Shown piece by piece: positions 17,901 through 25,573 of a stretch of DNA of 64,000 bases (the stretch's first letter is position 1; each line of letters opens with the position of its first letter). Origin of the DNA: Cupriavidus pinatubonensis. Lineage in GTDB: Bacteria > Pseudomonadota > Gammaproteobacteria > Burkholderiales > Burkholderiaceae. The stretch spans positions 3,286,001-3,350,000 of the forward strand of contig NZ_CP080767.1 of the NCBI RefSeq assembly GCF_019602855.1, written 5' to 3'. The notes beneath the pieces were generated by a model. The model was not told where the DNA came from and did not search any database. It was given only the letters and a program-made list of their open reading frames with translations. The position numbers and the translations under genes were made by a program.

Positions 17901-19520
17901 GCCATCGATGGTGGTGTCGCGTGCCGCATTGAGCTGGATCACGCCCGGCGAGGTCACGTCGCCGCCAAGGTGGATGTCACCCTTGCCGTCGTTGCCCGCC
18001 GCTGTCACCGTGACCTGCGAGCCCGACACGTCACCACCGACATCCACGCTGCCGCCCGCGGCAAGCATCGCCGCCTGCTGGGCGGTCACGCTACCCGCTC
18101 CGTTGATCGATCCGCCCGCGCTCACCGTCACCGCCTGGTTGGCGCTGAGCGTGCCGCCCAGCATCGCGTCGCGGCCCGCGCGCACGGTGTAGTTGCCTTC
18201 GGACTGCCCATTGCCGGCGGCATCGATGCTGCCTGCGGCGCTCAGGGCGACGTCGCCCTTGCCATAGGTCTTGCCAACCTTCAGGTTGCCGGCCGAATCG
18301 AGCGTCAGGTTGCCCGCCGAGGCGGCCAGGTTCCCGTCGGTGCGCACGCCCACGCCGGCTGCCGTCGACAGGATCGAGATCTGGCCCGCCGTCATGGCGC
18401 CAAAGGCCGTAGCGTCGATCGCCAGGCCATTGGCTGCGGTGGTGTTGGTGCTGGCGTTGTTCGGGCCGGTAACTGTCGTGGCGAAGCCCGTGCCGGCCGG
18501 TGCCACCAGCTGGCGCCCGGCCATCACGTTGATCTGGTTGCCGGCATAGAGCGCGGCATCGATGCCGATGGACTCGGCAATCAGGTTGACGTTGCCGACG
18601 GTGCCTTCGATGCCAACGCCGTTGGGGTTGCCCGGCGCCGGGTTGGCGATCTGAATGCGCCCGCCTTCCACGAGGAAGCCGGCGGCGGTGGCCGCATCAA
18701 AGCTGCTCGGTGCGCCAGTCGTGGACAGGAACTGCGGCACGCCCGTGGTCAGCGTGACTTGGGTCGCATTGGTAAAGCCAGCGCCACTGGTATAGACGCC
18801 GCCGGGCGCGGCAATGACCAGCGCCGCAGGCCCGCCAAAAACCTCCACGGTGCCGTTGACCTGCGCCGCAGCCGAACTGGTGACCTGGTTGATGATCAGG
18901 TTCGCGGGCCCTGACCCGGACAGATTGGGATTCGCCGCGACCTGGCCGCCAAGAAAGGTGCCACCGCCGGTCGTGCTGTTGTTCAGGATCAGGCCGACCG
19001 GATCGACCACGAACGCCCGATACTGGTTCAGGGAGATACCCGCCGCGTTCGGCGTGGTGATCCCGACCACCGGGACGCCGCCCTCGGGCGCACCCGGCCC
19101 CGTGGTCGTGGAGATCGTCGGTTGGAAGCGGATCGGCGCAGTCGGGTCAACGATGGGCGCGGCACTCGCCTCGCGCAGGCCGAAGCTGACCACCACCGGG
19201 AGATAGTTGACCGCCCAGCGCAGCAAGCCCTGGCGCGCCGCGCCCGCCTGCACCGCCGGTGTATCAACCGCAACGGCGCCCGCGGCCAGAACGCCGGCTG
19301 CCTGCCGCGCTTGCTGGAGCGACACCTGCAGCGGAGCCAGCCACAGCATCACCGCCAGCAAGCCGGTCAAGGCACGTCCCGCCACGCTGTGGCGGGTGCG
19401 CTCGGCCATCGAGACACCAGGCGTCATGCCTGACGTTGCGTCACCCGGCAGCATGCCAATCTGGGCTGTGGTTCGGTTCTGTGCTGCGGGGGCCGTAGCG
19501 GCCGACTGCTTGCGAGTCAT
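11910..19520 (-). CDS. cdiA: Full-length CdiA/FhaB-type contact-dependent inhibition exoprotein
   Basis: 2536 residues. An extended signal region (1 to about 125, with hydrophobic LTGLLAVMLWLAPLQV) is followed by the TPS/haemagglutination domain (about 130-300, NQYRAFVVDPVGLILNN and GGPAALVIAAPGGVY), which the TpsB partner recognises. Long FHA-type repeats (about 350-1100) and further filament sequence carry pairs of cysteines. A glycine/alanine-rich pre-toxin region ends at AAQNEALNN (about 2349-2357), and a unique tail of 179 residues follows. The tail (LNVGILSGSAGG, GGATAIELGIGTPGGKTFGI) resembles what I recall as polymorphic toxin type 22; its activity is unknown. CAGGA lies nine bases before the ATG. 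It is the only copy in the window able to be secreted, and the genes upstream supply transporter and chaperone. Confidence 0.85.
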   Translation of the reverse strand: MTRKQSAATAPAAQNRTTAQIGMLPGDATSGMTPGVSMAERTRHSVAGRALTGLLAVMLWLAPLQVSLQQARQAAGVLAAGAVAVDTPAVQAGAARQGLLRWAVNYLPVVVSFGLREASAAPIVDPTAPIRFQPTISTTTGPGAPEGGVPVVGITTPNAAGISLNQYRAFVVDPVGLILNNSTTGGGTFLGGQVAANPNLSGSGPANLIINQVTSSAAAQVNGTVEVFGGPAALVIAAPGGVYTSGAGFTNATQVTLTTGVPQFLSTTGAPSSFDAATAAGFLVEGGRIQIANPAPGNPNGVGIEGTVGNVNLIAESIGIDAALYAGNQINVMAGRQLVAPAGTGFATTVTGPNNASTNTTAANGLAIDATAFGAMTAGQISILSTAAGVGVRTDGNLAASAGNLTLDSAGNLKVGKTYGKGDVALSAAGSIDAAGNGQSEGNYTVRAGRDAMLGGTLSANQAVTVSAGGSINGAGSVTAQQAAMLAAGGSVDVGGDVSGSQVTVTAAGNDGKGDIHLGGDVTSPGVIQLNAARDTTIDGSAITASDLNLSTQRNLTINGTAASVGGNVSLTGVTGSVTTTGDVVSPGSLTVNAGTDASLGGQVAATGPINVTAQTGSISTSGQVSSNDNLTLIAAQNVTVGGEAQSAGNTTITATGGSATVNGALSANGDATIKAAQDATVTGSVGSGGNTTVQATNGSATVTGGLLSFGNATISGGQNTTLGGGVLTVGDLNASAGQNLTVGALPYVGGNATLRGKDIALGSAAIQDNVVAGALDAAATNSVALIGNTQATNVTLAAPTLVNAGTTVAKQTLSASGGTLGNLGTLAGNQVSVDMADVVNRGTLGGQTVNLTASNTLDNTGGLIVGVQTLNVTTGALISNAGGTLFAGDLTGQSPTTGDLTLTVTGGNSSFNNAAGQVLAGNNATVNLPNQAIDLSAATTGTISANNTVTLAAQSIDNIGTWTTPGAANTVLNGAQGISNTGTLQGAGNLTLTTGGTLDNQGNIVGGSSLTMSGSTVGNSGTIHADGDLALAGNVVNSGTVEALSNLNITGGDYDNRGGTTQAGKNLAIDIGGTLNNTASVIGAVGDVHIAAQQVINDRGTPVDAGSVSGQVINDALVNSTVIGSHATAETNCYGDAGCNTTMTGPPVNLTLGDLIRNSDGTIPLLLGNVEVPTGDLNGSSQWVLMWHLGMNPTWYPDLTADWQQIVPLSAVTVDRKVMQQTEGVAGQITSGGKLDMTAASLSNKGGVISAAGDATLNVGALDNGHSASLLDGVTDTVNQASLSAFLTQLQAIGGTSMGGLAAPGNVLMYGPLTIPQCSGGDNGCSIPTAVDTPFVIGKAADGSTVTGLVQTSVTERVGKAGQIIVGGNLALNGTGNLTNAGDLAAAGNITITTPGTFTNQGFYDAKVTTTPGCMPGSTTCANPNPHVDDLTWQQQNNTVAAGGTLTVQAASVQNLNGTLAARGNVSVTAGISVVNQSGTIQSVNGDVSITAPTLVNKAMDPVTLHKDYGNLNPSYAGGCNAGGSYKGSNCSADETVAAGPAGIIQGARNVALSGTTLANNGGMISGGNNVTVNMTGAVDNTSLLQNANWAGMWVEKTGMFSSDKHHSTNGVTVLGSQESLIQAGNVLSVTAGGQVQNTGNLMGQQVDVSGATLLNGYTSPNQPTPPSTVPKQVISLGPPPVPAGSLPSGTPATDPTQPWQFNPVIVTAPATPTTGGPQTIDWHFTANLGGNPLNAPGANTDRAQYLNQSPATAVLAGVTPDYLLSQLPADLKPGSVTFYYDPYTESQKLDQAALQQTGHNSFINGLAYDSQNQLSVQDQEKLALYQNAADYAKANNIHLGTALTPAQIAALDKPMLWYVEQAVPDPSCNTVSSAVCPGVTALVPQVYLPEGYAQATAKSTGGTIVGNDVSLDIAGQIRNSGAVMAADKLVVRAGTIDNDPNVVNIGKSAYGVQGGWMEYTGTQVQPGGFMSAANLDLQAGSINAVNDAFRITNPDGTTNQAATEAFIAQLSASLGEQYTASTVTDDIHQNFIKKESALPSWAIMAAAVVIAIVTYGAASYAIGAAAAAEAGAAGAAAAGTAAAGAAEAAAVGGTWAAATATASAGLGNVMASAALAGMASSAVSQGLSGQGINFGKVLEAGAVGAITAGLTNGITVDSTGSLGFNTGVNVAGSGTQSLASLAGVSNSSGVMQAAKDGATGALWQQGAAILGTGLITAGVGNAFYGGSFGNALTTNLITQGAALGAYAIGEDIPGIGDNRATADTQIANVLVHAALGCASSAALGTGCAGGAIGGATSAVVAGSLVDQAGGAANLTLGDRAAITAIAMLAGGGLAQALGQNGVAGASAAQNEALNNSEQVHNTTPKSFGGSALTAACGNGSQPCNTQLLGTMLQAQGENAQQALGTVSPNYATLNVGILSGSAGGVINLVDGTKYLAFGVGQSNPSAISWSPGGSATLGWIWGAQGAAATNSFLNGDGNQAFVSIPTPFPFNVVGAVTHAYGGATAIELGIGTPGGKTFGIVPWSHSIPVGTGSK

Positions 19521-19629
19521 GGAAATCCTGACGATGCGGTTCGCTGCTTGTTTTGCGTCGAGGCTGGCATGGCGCGTTGGCTCACGCGACAGAGCCAGAG
19601 GCCAGGCGTTGCCTCGCCGTGCTGCTCGC

Positions 19630-20448
19630 TTACTGGGACACCTTCGCCTTGGCCAGAAGCTGGGTGACCAGCGCCGTGGTCGCGCGCTCGAGCGCCTGCG
19701 CCTGCAGGGCCTGCTGGATGCCTGGCTTCGTCTGTTCGAAGGTCGGCACCTGCGTCGGGCGCACCTCGTCCAGCTTCATAAGGTAGTAGTGGTTGTTCCA
19801 GGCAATCGGAGTAGCCGTCACCGCGCCCGCGGGCAACGCTGCAAGCGCCTGCGCAATCGGCAGCGGCAGGTTCTGTGTCTTGCCTTCCTGCACCGGCACC
19901 TTGAAGCTGATCCAGTCCATCTGGCCACCGCTGGCCTTCGAGGGTGCGAGGCTCACAGCCTCCGCCACCTTGGCGAAGTCCTCGCCGCCCTTGATGCGCG
20001 CCAGCGCCGCCCTGGCACCTGCCTCGTCCCCAAGCTGGATGAGGCGCGCCTTGTATTCCTTGTCGCCGAGCGTGGCCACGATGGCGTCGTAGCGGGCCTT
20101 GACGTCGACCTCGGTAACCGGAGCCGGCTTGATGCGCTCCTTGAGCCAGGCCTGCGTGAGGATGGCCGTCCTGGCGTCACGGATGGCCTGCTGTACGTCG
20201 GGCCGCGATTCCAGGGATTTGTCCTTGGTGGCTTCCTGCCGGAACAGCTCGCGCGCGATCAGTTGCTGGGTGATCGCGCTGCGTGCCTGCGGCGTGTCCG
20301 CCAGGCGGGACTGCTGCAAGGTCGCCGTGACCTGGCTGTCCGGGATGGCCACGCCGTTGACGGACGCAGCATGGGCGACGGACAAGCCTGCCTGCAGGCC
20401 GAAGGCCAAGGCAATGGTGACAATCAGGCGGGAAATATTGGTTTGCAT
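19630..20448 (-). CDS. Periplasmic parvulin-type peptidyl-prolyl isomerase
   Basis: 272 residues with a signal peptide (MQTNISRLIVTIALAFGLQA, cleaved near AHA), an N-terminal helical SurA/PpiC-like segment (QQLIARELFRQEA) and a parvulin domain at about 140-235 (YKARLIQLGDEAGARAALAR, GGEDFAKVAEAVS, GGQMDWISFKVPVQ, YYLMKLDEVRP). Such proteins isomerise proline bonds and chaperone unfolded clients in the periplasm. It sits between the tpsB and cdiA genes in the same orientation, 110 bases before cdiA, so it probably keeps the very large CdiA competent for export. The family call is firm; the dedicated role is inferred from context. Confidence 0.85.
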   Translation of the reverse strand: MQTNISRLIVTIALAFGLQAGLSVAHAASVNGVAIPDSQVTATLQQSRLADTPQARSAITQQLIARELFRQEATKDKSLESRPDVQQAIRDARTAILTQAWLKERIKPAPVTEVDVKARYDAIVATLGDKEYKARLIQLGDEAGARAALARIKGGEDFAKVAEAVSLAPSKASGGQMDWISFKVPVQEGKTQNLPLPIAQALAALPAGAVTATPIAWNNHYYLMKLDEVRPTQVPTFEQTKPGIQQALQAQALERATTALVTQLLAKAKVSQ

Positions 20449-20471
20449 ATGTGATTCCTTGGAAATCGCGG

Positions 20472-22220
20472 CTAGTACATCCAGTTGAGCGTGGCCAGCA
20501 CGATGGGTCGCCTGGCGCCCAGCACGGATGGTTGTGCCAGCGGCATGCCGACCAGCAGCTCACTGGTGAAGGTCTGTCGGGCCCATTGGGCCGAGAGGCG
20601 AAGGCCGGCGCCGGTGCCGGACACGTATTGCCAATGACGGTTGGCGACATACATCGCCTGCCCCCCGTCCAGAAACAGGTACGGTTCCATGCGCAGGCCA
20701 GCCAGCGTCGGGGCATTGGCCCAGGCCAATTCGTTGCGCCAGTACGCACCCCGATCGCCGGCAATAACCCCTTCGCGAAAGCCCCGCACCGTGCTCATGC
20801 CGCCGGCATAGATCTGCTCGGAGCCGAACAGCGCCACGTTGGTCCACTGGCCGACCACCTGACTGCGCCAGGCCAGCCGAGCGCTGTCGAGAACCACGGG
20901 CAATGGCAGTTGCCAGCCCACATTGGCGTCGAGCTTCGTGAACTGGGCATGTGCTTCGTCGGACCGGATGTCAGAGGGGTCGCGCGTCGCATTGACGCTT
21001 GGCAGGCCGCGCGAGAGACCGACCTCTGCCGTGCCATATCCCGGCTGGCCGTTGGCCGCGAAGCGCCGAAGCCCGCTCCACGCGGCGCGCAGCACCGTCA
21101 GCCGCTGCGGGTCGAGCTCGAAATTGTTGATCTCGCGCTCAGTCTTGCGATGCGTGAGCGTCAGGTCGAAGGCCTGTCGGCCGCTCTGGCTGCGCGTGAG
21201 TACCCGGTTCCAGCCAACGGTATGGCCGAAGGTGCGGCCATACAGCAGCGCGGTGTCGCCGATGACGTTCTGGTACTCGGAAACCGAGCCGGTGTAGCTG
21301 AAGGTGTTGTAGCCCCAGGGCACCGCCGCCGATATGACGGCGGCATTCGTATCCAGGGTACCAACGTAACTGGCTGCGAGCGACTCCTGAAAGCCCAGGG
21401 CGTTATCGGCGTCAATGCCAAGGCGTGTTCGCGAGATGCCGGTCGATTTGCTGCCGTAGTTGTCCACCCCCGCGTTGAAGCGGAAGCGGTCGGCAGGCGC
21501 GTTGGTAAGCGCAACGATGGAGCTGCCCGGTGTCTGGCCGGGCTGAATCTGCAACTCGGCACGATTGCGGCGCAACCGGTTGATCTGGTCCACGCCCTGC
21601 TCCAGGTCCTGCAGCCGCAACGTGTCCCCCGGCGCGGGGAACTGGCCAGCGGTACCGGCGTCGGTCACCCAGCCGCCACCAGCCGTATCGAACAGGGCGC
21701 GCTCGTTGGGACGGATGGCGCTGCCATTGAGCGTAACCGCCTCGACCTTTCCGGGCACGACCGTCACCACGAGCACGCCACTGGTCAGGTTCTGCTCGCC
21801 CAGGTAGGCGCGGGTGGTGATGTAGCCCTTGGCCACGAACGCTTCCGTGAAGCGGCGCAGCAGCAAGTTGATGCGATTGGTACCGAGCGCATGGCCAACG
21901 AACGGCGCAGTGATGGCCTCGATCTCGCGCTCGGACAAGACGGTGTTGCCGAGGACCTCGATGCGCTGGATATCAAAGGTGGCCGAAGTTTCCTGCACCG
22001 ACTCCACCGGGGCATCGGCTGGCACGACGGTGGGCGTTTCGATCCTGGTCGGCGGCTGGCTTGCCTCTCGCTCGAGCTCCCGCTGGCGCTGTTCGCGCAA
22101 CAAGCGCTGGGCGGGATCTTCCGGCACGAGCGCGGCGGGCGGCACTTGCGCCCACGCCGACGCACAGGCCAGCGCGGCCGCCCAGGCAGCGGCGCGCAGT
22201 GAGTCAGCACGCCACCTCAT
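20472..22220 (-). CDS. cdiB: TpsB/CdiB outer-membrane transporter (FhaC/ShlB family)
   Basis: About 582 residues from ATG 22220, whose bases overlap the stop of the upstream tpsA gene (ATGA); an ATG four codons earlier is possible. There is a signal peptide ending ACASAWA, a periplasmic linker rich in RE repeats (about 40-55), a POTRA_2 region (about 80-155, RIEVLGNTVLSEREIEAIT), then a 16-stranded barrel with the conserved loop motif STVRGFREG (about 515) and a C-terminal aromatic residue (LNWMY). It translocates TpsA partners across the outer membrane. It lies between two TpsA genes, so it may serve both. Confidence 0.9.
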   Translation of the reverse strand: MRWRADSLRAAAWAAALACASAWAQVPPAALVPEDPAQRLLREQRQRELEREASQPPTRIETPTVVPADAPVESVQETSATFDIQRIEVLGNTVLSEREIEAITAPFVGHALGTNRINLLLRRFTEAFVAKGYITTRAYLGEQNLTSGVLVVTVVPGKVEAVTLNGSAIRPNERALFDTAGGGWVTDAGTAGQFPAPGDTLRLQDLEQGVDQINRLRRNRAELQIQPGQTPGSSIVALTNAPADRFRFNAGVDNYGSKSTGISRTRLGIDADNALGFQESLAASYVGTLDTNAAVISAAVPWGYNTFSYTGSVSEYQNVIGDTALLYGRTFGHTVGWNRVLTRSQSGRQAFDLTLTHRKTEREINNFELDPQRLTVLRAAWSGLRRFAANGQPGYGTAEVGLSRGLPSVNATRDPSDIRSDEAHAQFTKLDANVGWQLPLPVVLDSARLAWRSQVVGQWTNVALFGSEQIYAGGMSTVRGFREGVIAGDRGAYWRNELAWANAPTLAGLRMEPYLFLDGGQAMYVANRHWQYVSGTGAGLRLSAQWARQTFTSELLVGMPLAQPSVLGARRPIVLATLNWMY

Positions 22221-24853
22221 CGCCACAACCATGAAGTGAGGCCGAGGTGATTCTCGATAGTGACCGGATCCCGTTGCCGAGGGCGAGTGATAGTGGCCAC
22301 GCCGCTGACCGCAACATTGCCATCGAAGCTGCCGCCCTCGGTCACGGTGTCGCCGTTGATCTGGGTCTTGCCGGAGGCCATCCAGCTGCCGCCGACATCC
22401 GCTGCGTACAAGCGTGCCCAGGTATCCCCGAAGAAGGCCTTGAAGCCGCGATCTCGCGAGATGGCGGTGTAGCCGGTGATGCCGCTCGCATAGGTGACCG
22501 GCGCCGTGACGGTGAGGTTCCCCATGGCCAGCACCCGGCCGCCAACATTGATCGCCGCCTTGCCAGCCTGGATGTCGATATCGCCGCCGGCCGACAAAAG
22601 GCCGCCAGTCACGGACGTGGTTGACGAGGCCGTGGTGCGACAGAAGATCAGACAGGATCGTTCGTAGTGTGCAGCGCCAGTTGCAACGCCTTCGGTCCTG
22701 AATGTATCGGAGGCCCGGATACGGATCGGCCCGTTGTTGGCGTAGATCTCGCCGCCATAGTTGGTGACATTGCGTCCGGAGACGGTCGTGCCCTTGTCCG
22801 AAAGCAGGTAGGCAATCTGACCAGGCCGGTCGGCAGTGCCGTAGTCCACGTCAAAACCCGCCGAGCGCTTCGTCAGCACCAGCCAGCGCTGTCCGGACGC
22901 CCCGTAGAAGTCAGGCTGCTCTCCATTGGCGCCGTTCTGCTTGCTGATCTCGTTGGAAACATCGCCATCAGCGTACACGCGCAGAAAGCCGTTCGAGAGC
23001 ATCCGCGCATGTTGATTCAAGACATTGCCGCGCGCCTGCACGTCGACATCGTCGCCCGCGCCGAACAGGATGCCGAGGTAAGCGGGCGTGGATGAATTCG
23101 TGACATTGCCGCCGGCACGCACGGTCACGGCACCCGCGGATTGCGGCTCACTAGCGATGCGCGTCTGGCCCTGGATCAACGCGCCGCTGTTGGTCACATC
23201 CGTATCGGACTGGATCAGCACCCCGCCATTGCTGGCAACAAGCGTGGATTGCCGGTTAGCGGAATCGAGCACCACTGAGCCGGCGTGCAAGCGTATGTCG
23301 GTGGCCGCCAACACATCACTGTCCTGCTGAGCGTAGGCACCGCTGCCGTCGATGGCCACTGCGCCGCCGGACGACTGAACCTTGGAGTCCTGCAGCGACA
23401 GGTTTCGCGCGGTAATGCCGGTGCCGCCCACGCCGTCAATATCGGTAGCGGCTAGCGTCTCCTCGTCCGCTGCAATCGACACCGTGCCGGACCTTGACGT
23501 GAGCGTCGTGCGCTGGCCGGTAGCTTGCGTCGTCAGGCTCGGCACCGCCACGACCACGTTGCCGTTGGCCGTAAGCTGCGTGCCCGTCACGACCAGGCCT
23601 GCACCCGCGTCGAAGACGCCGATGCCGCCACTGGCGGTAAGGGTTGAGTCCGTCAGCCGGACGGGCTGGCTGTGGACCTGGCCGTCGGCACCGATCACAA
23701 GATCACCTGGTACCCGCGTGCCGGCGGCAAGCGTTGCTTGCGACAGGTCCACGCGGCCCGACGCAATCTGCAGGCGGCGCCCGGCACTGACATCACCGCT
23801 ACCAGTGAAGCCGCCGCTGCCGACCAGCACGTCTTGCTTTGCGTCGATCTTGCCGGAGGCCAGCTGCAAGTCACCGGTGCCCGACACCACAAAGTCGCCC
23901 ACGGTGGCATACGCCGCGCCGGCATGGCGCACACCGGCACCCTGATCGGTGACCATGAGTTCGATGCGTCCCGCCATGAGACTGCCCGCGGCGGTGATGT
24001 CAATGGCGATGCCCTGGCCTGGATTGACGGCTGGCGTCGAATAGGTAATCCAGGGCGTGAGATTGTCTGTGGGCGAGACGCTGGTGTCGATCTCCGCGCG
24101 GCTATTGCCGGCTACCAGACGTGCGCGGGCATTCGGATCGTCGTACAGGTTTGTGACGGGGCCGCCGATGCGGAGCCGTTTGGCGATCAGTTCGAGATTC
24201 AGGAGCGTCCCGGTCAGGCCCTCGGGCCCAATCTCGATGGCGCCCTGATTGGTATCGATGCGCGGGTTGCGCTGCAATTGCCCGCTGGCCGTCGTGAAAT
24301 CGTTAAAGGAGACCTGGCCGGTAGTGAGCGCCAGGTTGCCCGTGTTCTGCACGCTCAGTCCATTGACGCTGATCCCATTGGGATTAGCAATGATGACGTT
24401 GGCACGCGAGCCAAGCACAACCAGGGGTCCTTCCAGCAGTGAGGGATTGGTGCTCGTGACCTGGTTCAGGATAGTGCGGGCGCTCGCCGCGCGATTGTCA
24501 AGATCGACGCCAGCGCGCGATACGTTGAAGTCTCGATAAGTGTTGGTGGAGACACCGCCAACCGGGGTGTTCACATTGACCGTGATGTGACCGCTCGCGC
24601 TCGCTGTGACAGTCGGCGCGTTGATGCCACCGTCCGGCACTACGCCTGATGCCAGCGCGCGGCTGGCCAGCAACGCCACGCCCCACGCAAGCGCGGATGG
24701 CTGCAGCCTGTGCCCGTACACCCGCACCCGATCGCATCGTTGTATTGCCTTACGTTGCCGCACCACTGCGCTCCCTCGTTGGATGGCGCGGCTGGGATCA
24801 ACTGTGACGGTGGGCGAATAGCCAAGGCTATCCGCTCCACGTCCGCCGCGCAT
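22217..24853 (-). CDS. TpsA exoprotein without toxin tail (filamentous haemagglutinin N-terminal domain)
   Basis: 878 residues; the start is uncertain because no ribosome binding site precedes 24853, and a GTG near residue 31 would also leave the hydrophobic export segment (ALAWGVALLASRALASG). The TPS domain follows at about 75-210 (YRDFNVSRAGVDLDNR, ILNQVTSTNPSLL, VIIANPNGISVNGLSVQN), then FHA-like repeats. It is shorter than typical adhesins, and its C-terminus (LGLTSWLWR) has neither pre-toxin nor toxin. It is first in the operon, overlapping cdiB. Adhesin or accessory filament function is inferred. Confidence 0.8.
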   Translation of the reverse strand: MRGGRGADSLGYSPTVTVDPSRAIQRGSAVVRQRKAIQRCDRVRVYGHRLQPSALAWGVALLASRALASGVVPDGGINAPTVTASASGHITVNVNTPVGGVSTNTYRDFNVSRAGVDLDNRAASARTILNQVTSTNPSLLEGPLVVLGSRANVIIANPNGISVNGLSVQNTGNLALTTGQVSFNDFTTASGQLQRNPRIDTNQGAIEIGPEGLTGTLLNLELIAKRLRIGGPVTNLYDDPNARARLVAGNSRAEIDTSVSPTDNLTPWITYSTPAVNPGQGIAIDITAAGSLMAGRIELMVTDQGAGVRHAGAAYATVGDFVVSGTGDLQLASGKIDAKQDVLVGSGGFTGSGDVSAGRRLQIASGRVDLSQATLAAGTRVPGDLVIGADGQVHSQPVRLTDSTLTASGGIGVFDAGAGLVVTGTQLTANGNVVVAVPSLTTQATGQRTTLTSRSGTVSIAADEETLAATDIDGVGGTGITARNLSLQDSKVQSSGGAVAIDGSGAYAQQDSDVLAATDIRLHAGSVVLDSANRQSTLVASNGGVLIQSDTDVTNSGALIQGQTRIASEPQSAGAVTVRAGGNVTNSSTPAYLGILFGAGDDVDVQARGNVLNQHARMLSNGFLRVYADGDVSNEISKQNGANGEQPDFYGASGQRWLVLTKRSAGFDVDYGTADRPGQIAYLLSDKGTTVSGRNVTNYGGEIYANNGPIRIRASDTFRTEGVATGAAHYERSCLIFCRTTASSTTSVTGGLLSAGGDIDIQAGKAAINVGGRVLAMGNLTVTAPVTYASGITGYTAISRDRGFKAFFGDTWARLYAADVGGSWMASGKTQINGDTVTEGGSFDGNVAVSGVATITRPRQRDPVTIENHLGLTSWLWR

Positions 24854-24883
24854 AAAGTTGGCGCGACATTAATGGCAAATTAG

Positions 24884-24897
24884 CTAAATGTATTTAG
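24884..24897. promoter_or_regulatory. Palindrome in the CDI operon promoter region
   Basis: CTAAATGTATTTAG is a perfect 6-bp inverted repeat with a 2-bp spacer, within the only AT-rich stretch (about 24865-24945) of the 165-bp gap upstream of the operon. This is where a promoter and operator for the CDI operon would be expected. No regulator can be named. Confidence 0.35.
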
Positions 24898-25018
24898 GAC
24901 ATTTCAGATTCCTCGTCGAATATCACAGTTGTTTGCATTTGGCGGGAAATACCAACCGGAGCCAAAGGCTGTTGTCCACAGCATGAACCTGGCACGTTGA
25001 TGAAGGGGATCGATTGGA

Positions 25019-25522
25019 CTATCGGATCGACGCCCTGCGGCTCGGCCTGCAGCCGCGGATGCCGTTCGGGACGATCGACGCGGCGTCAGCATCAAAGTAG
25101 ATGCCATCGTATCGATCGCCGGTGTAGAAGAGCGTGTAGATCAGCTTGCGCTTGAACTGCCCGGTCAGGCGGACTACAGGGCTCGCACAACCTCGGTCTG
25201 ACGCATCGCTTGAGTCTGCGTACTTGAGCAGCGGCGCGTCGGAACCCTTGTATAGAACAACGACATCCCAGCCGATGAACCGCATCGGGGTGTCATTCGC
25301 GTTATCGAACGTTCGGGCACCTGTCTGGCCGTCCACTCCCGCTTTTAGCACTCGGTACTGCACATAGCAGTCTCCACAGGCGTACTGCATGTGCATGACA
25401 TCAATCGTTGTGTTTTCGCTGGACAGTGGGAAGGGGTATAGGAAGGCGGCCAACACTCCAGCGCTCAGCAGAAGCACCAGAGCCAGCACTTGGCGCGCAA
25501 CCTTGCAGGCAAGCAGTTTCAT
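25019..25522 (-). CDS. Hypothetical membrane-anchored or secreted protein
   Basis: 167 residues from ATG 25522, preferred to 25558 because GGTGG lies upstream of it. An N-terminal hydrophobic helix (VLALVLLLSAGVLAAFLYPF) could be an anchor or uncleaved signal. The rest is a periplasmic-type domain with a YACGDCYVQY cysteine pair and VVRLTGQFKRKLIYTLFYTG. No family is recognised. It is the last of three minus-strand genes opposite a PAAR/lipase cassette, so a part in type VI effector immunity is conceivable but unproven. Confidence 0.55.
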   Translation of the reverse strand: MKLLACKVARQVLALVLLLSAGVLAAFLYPFPLSSENTTIDVMHMQYACGDCYVQYRVLKAGVDGQTGARTFDNANDTPMRFIGWDVVVLYKGSDAPLLKYADSSDASDRGCASPVVRLTGQFKRKLIYTLFYTGDRYDGIYFDADAASIVPNGIRGCRPSRRASIR

Positions 25523-25573
25523 ATTCTTGACCACCTTGTACAAGACGACACCATTCACTCACGGGACTGGCTT

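Noticed and set aside
17085..18914. A 609-codon open frame on the + strand, opposite cdiA
   Set aside because: It is antisense to the repetitive cdiA coding region. Its composition (Arg, His, Gly, Ala) is what GC-rich coding DNA yields on the opposite strand, and it has no domain or ribosome binding site.
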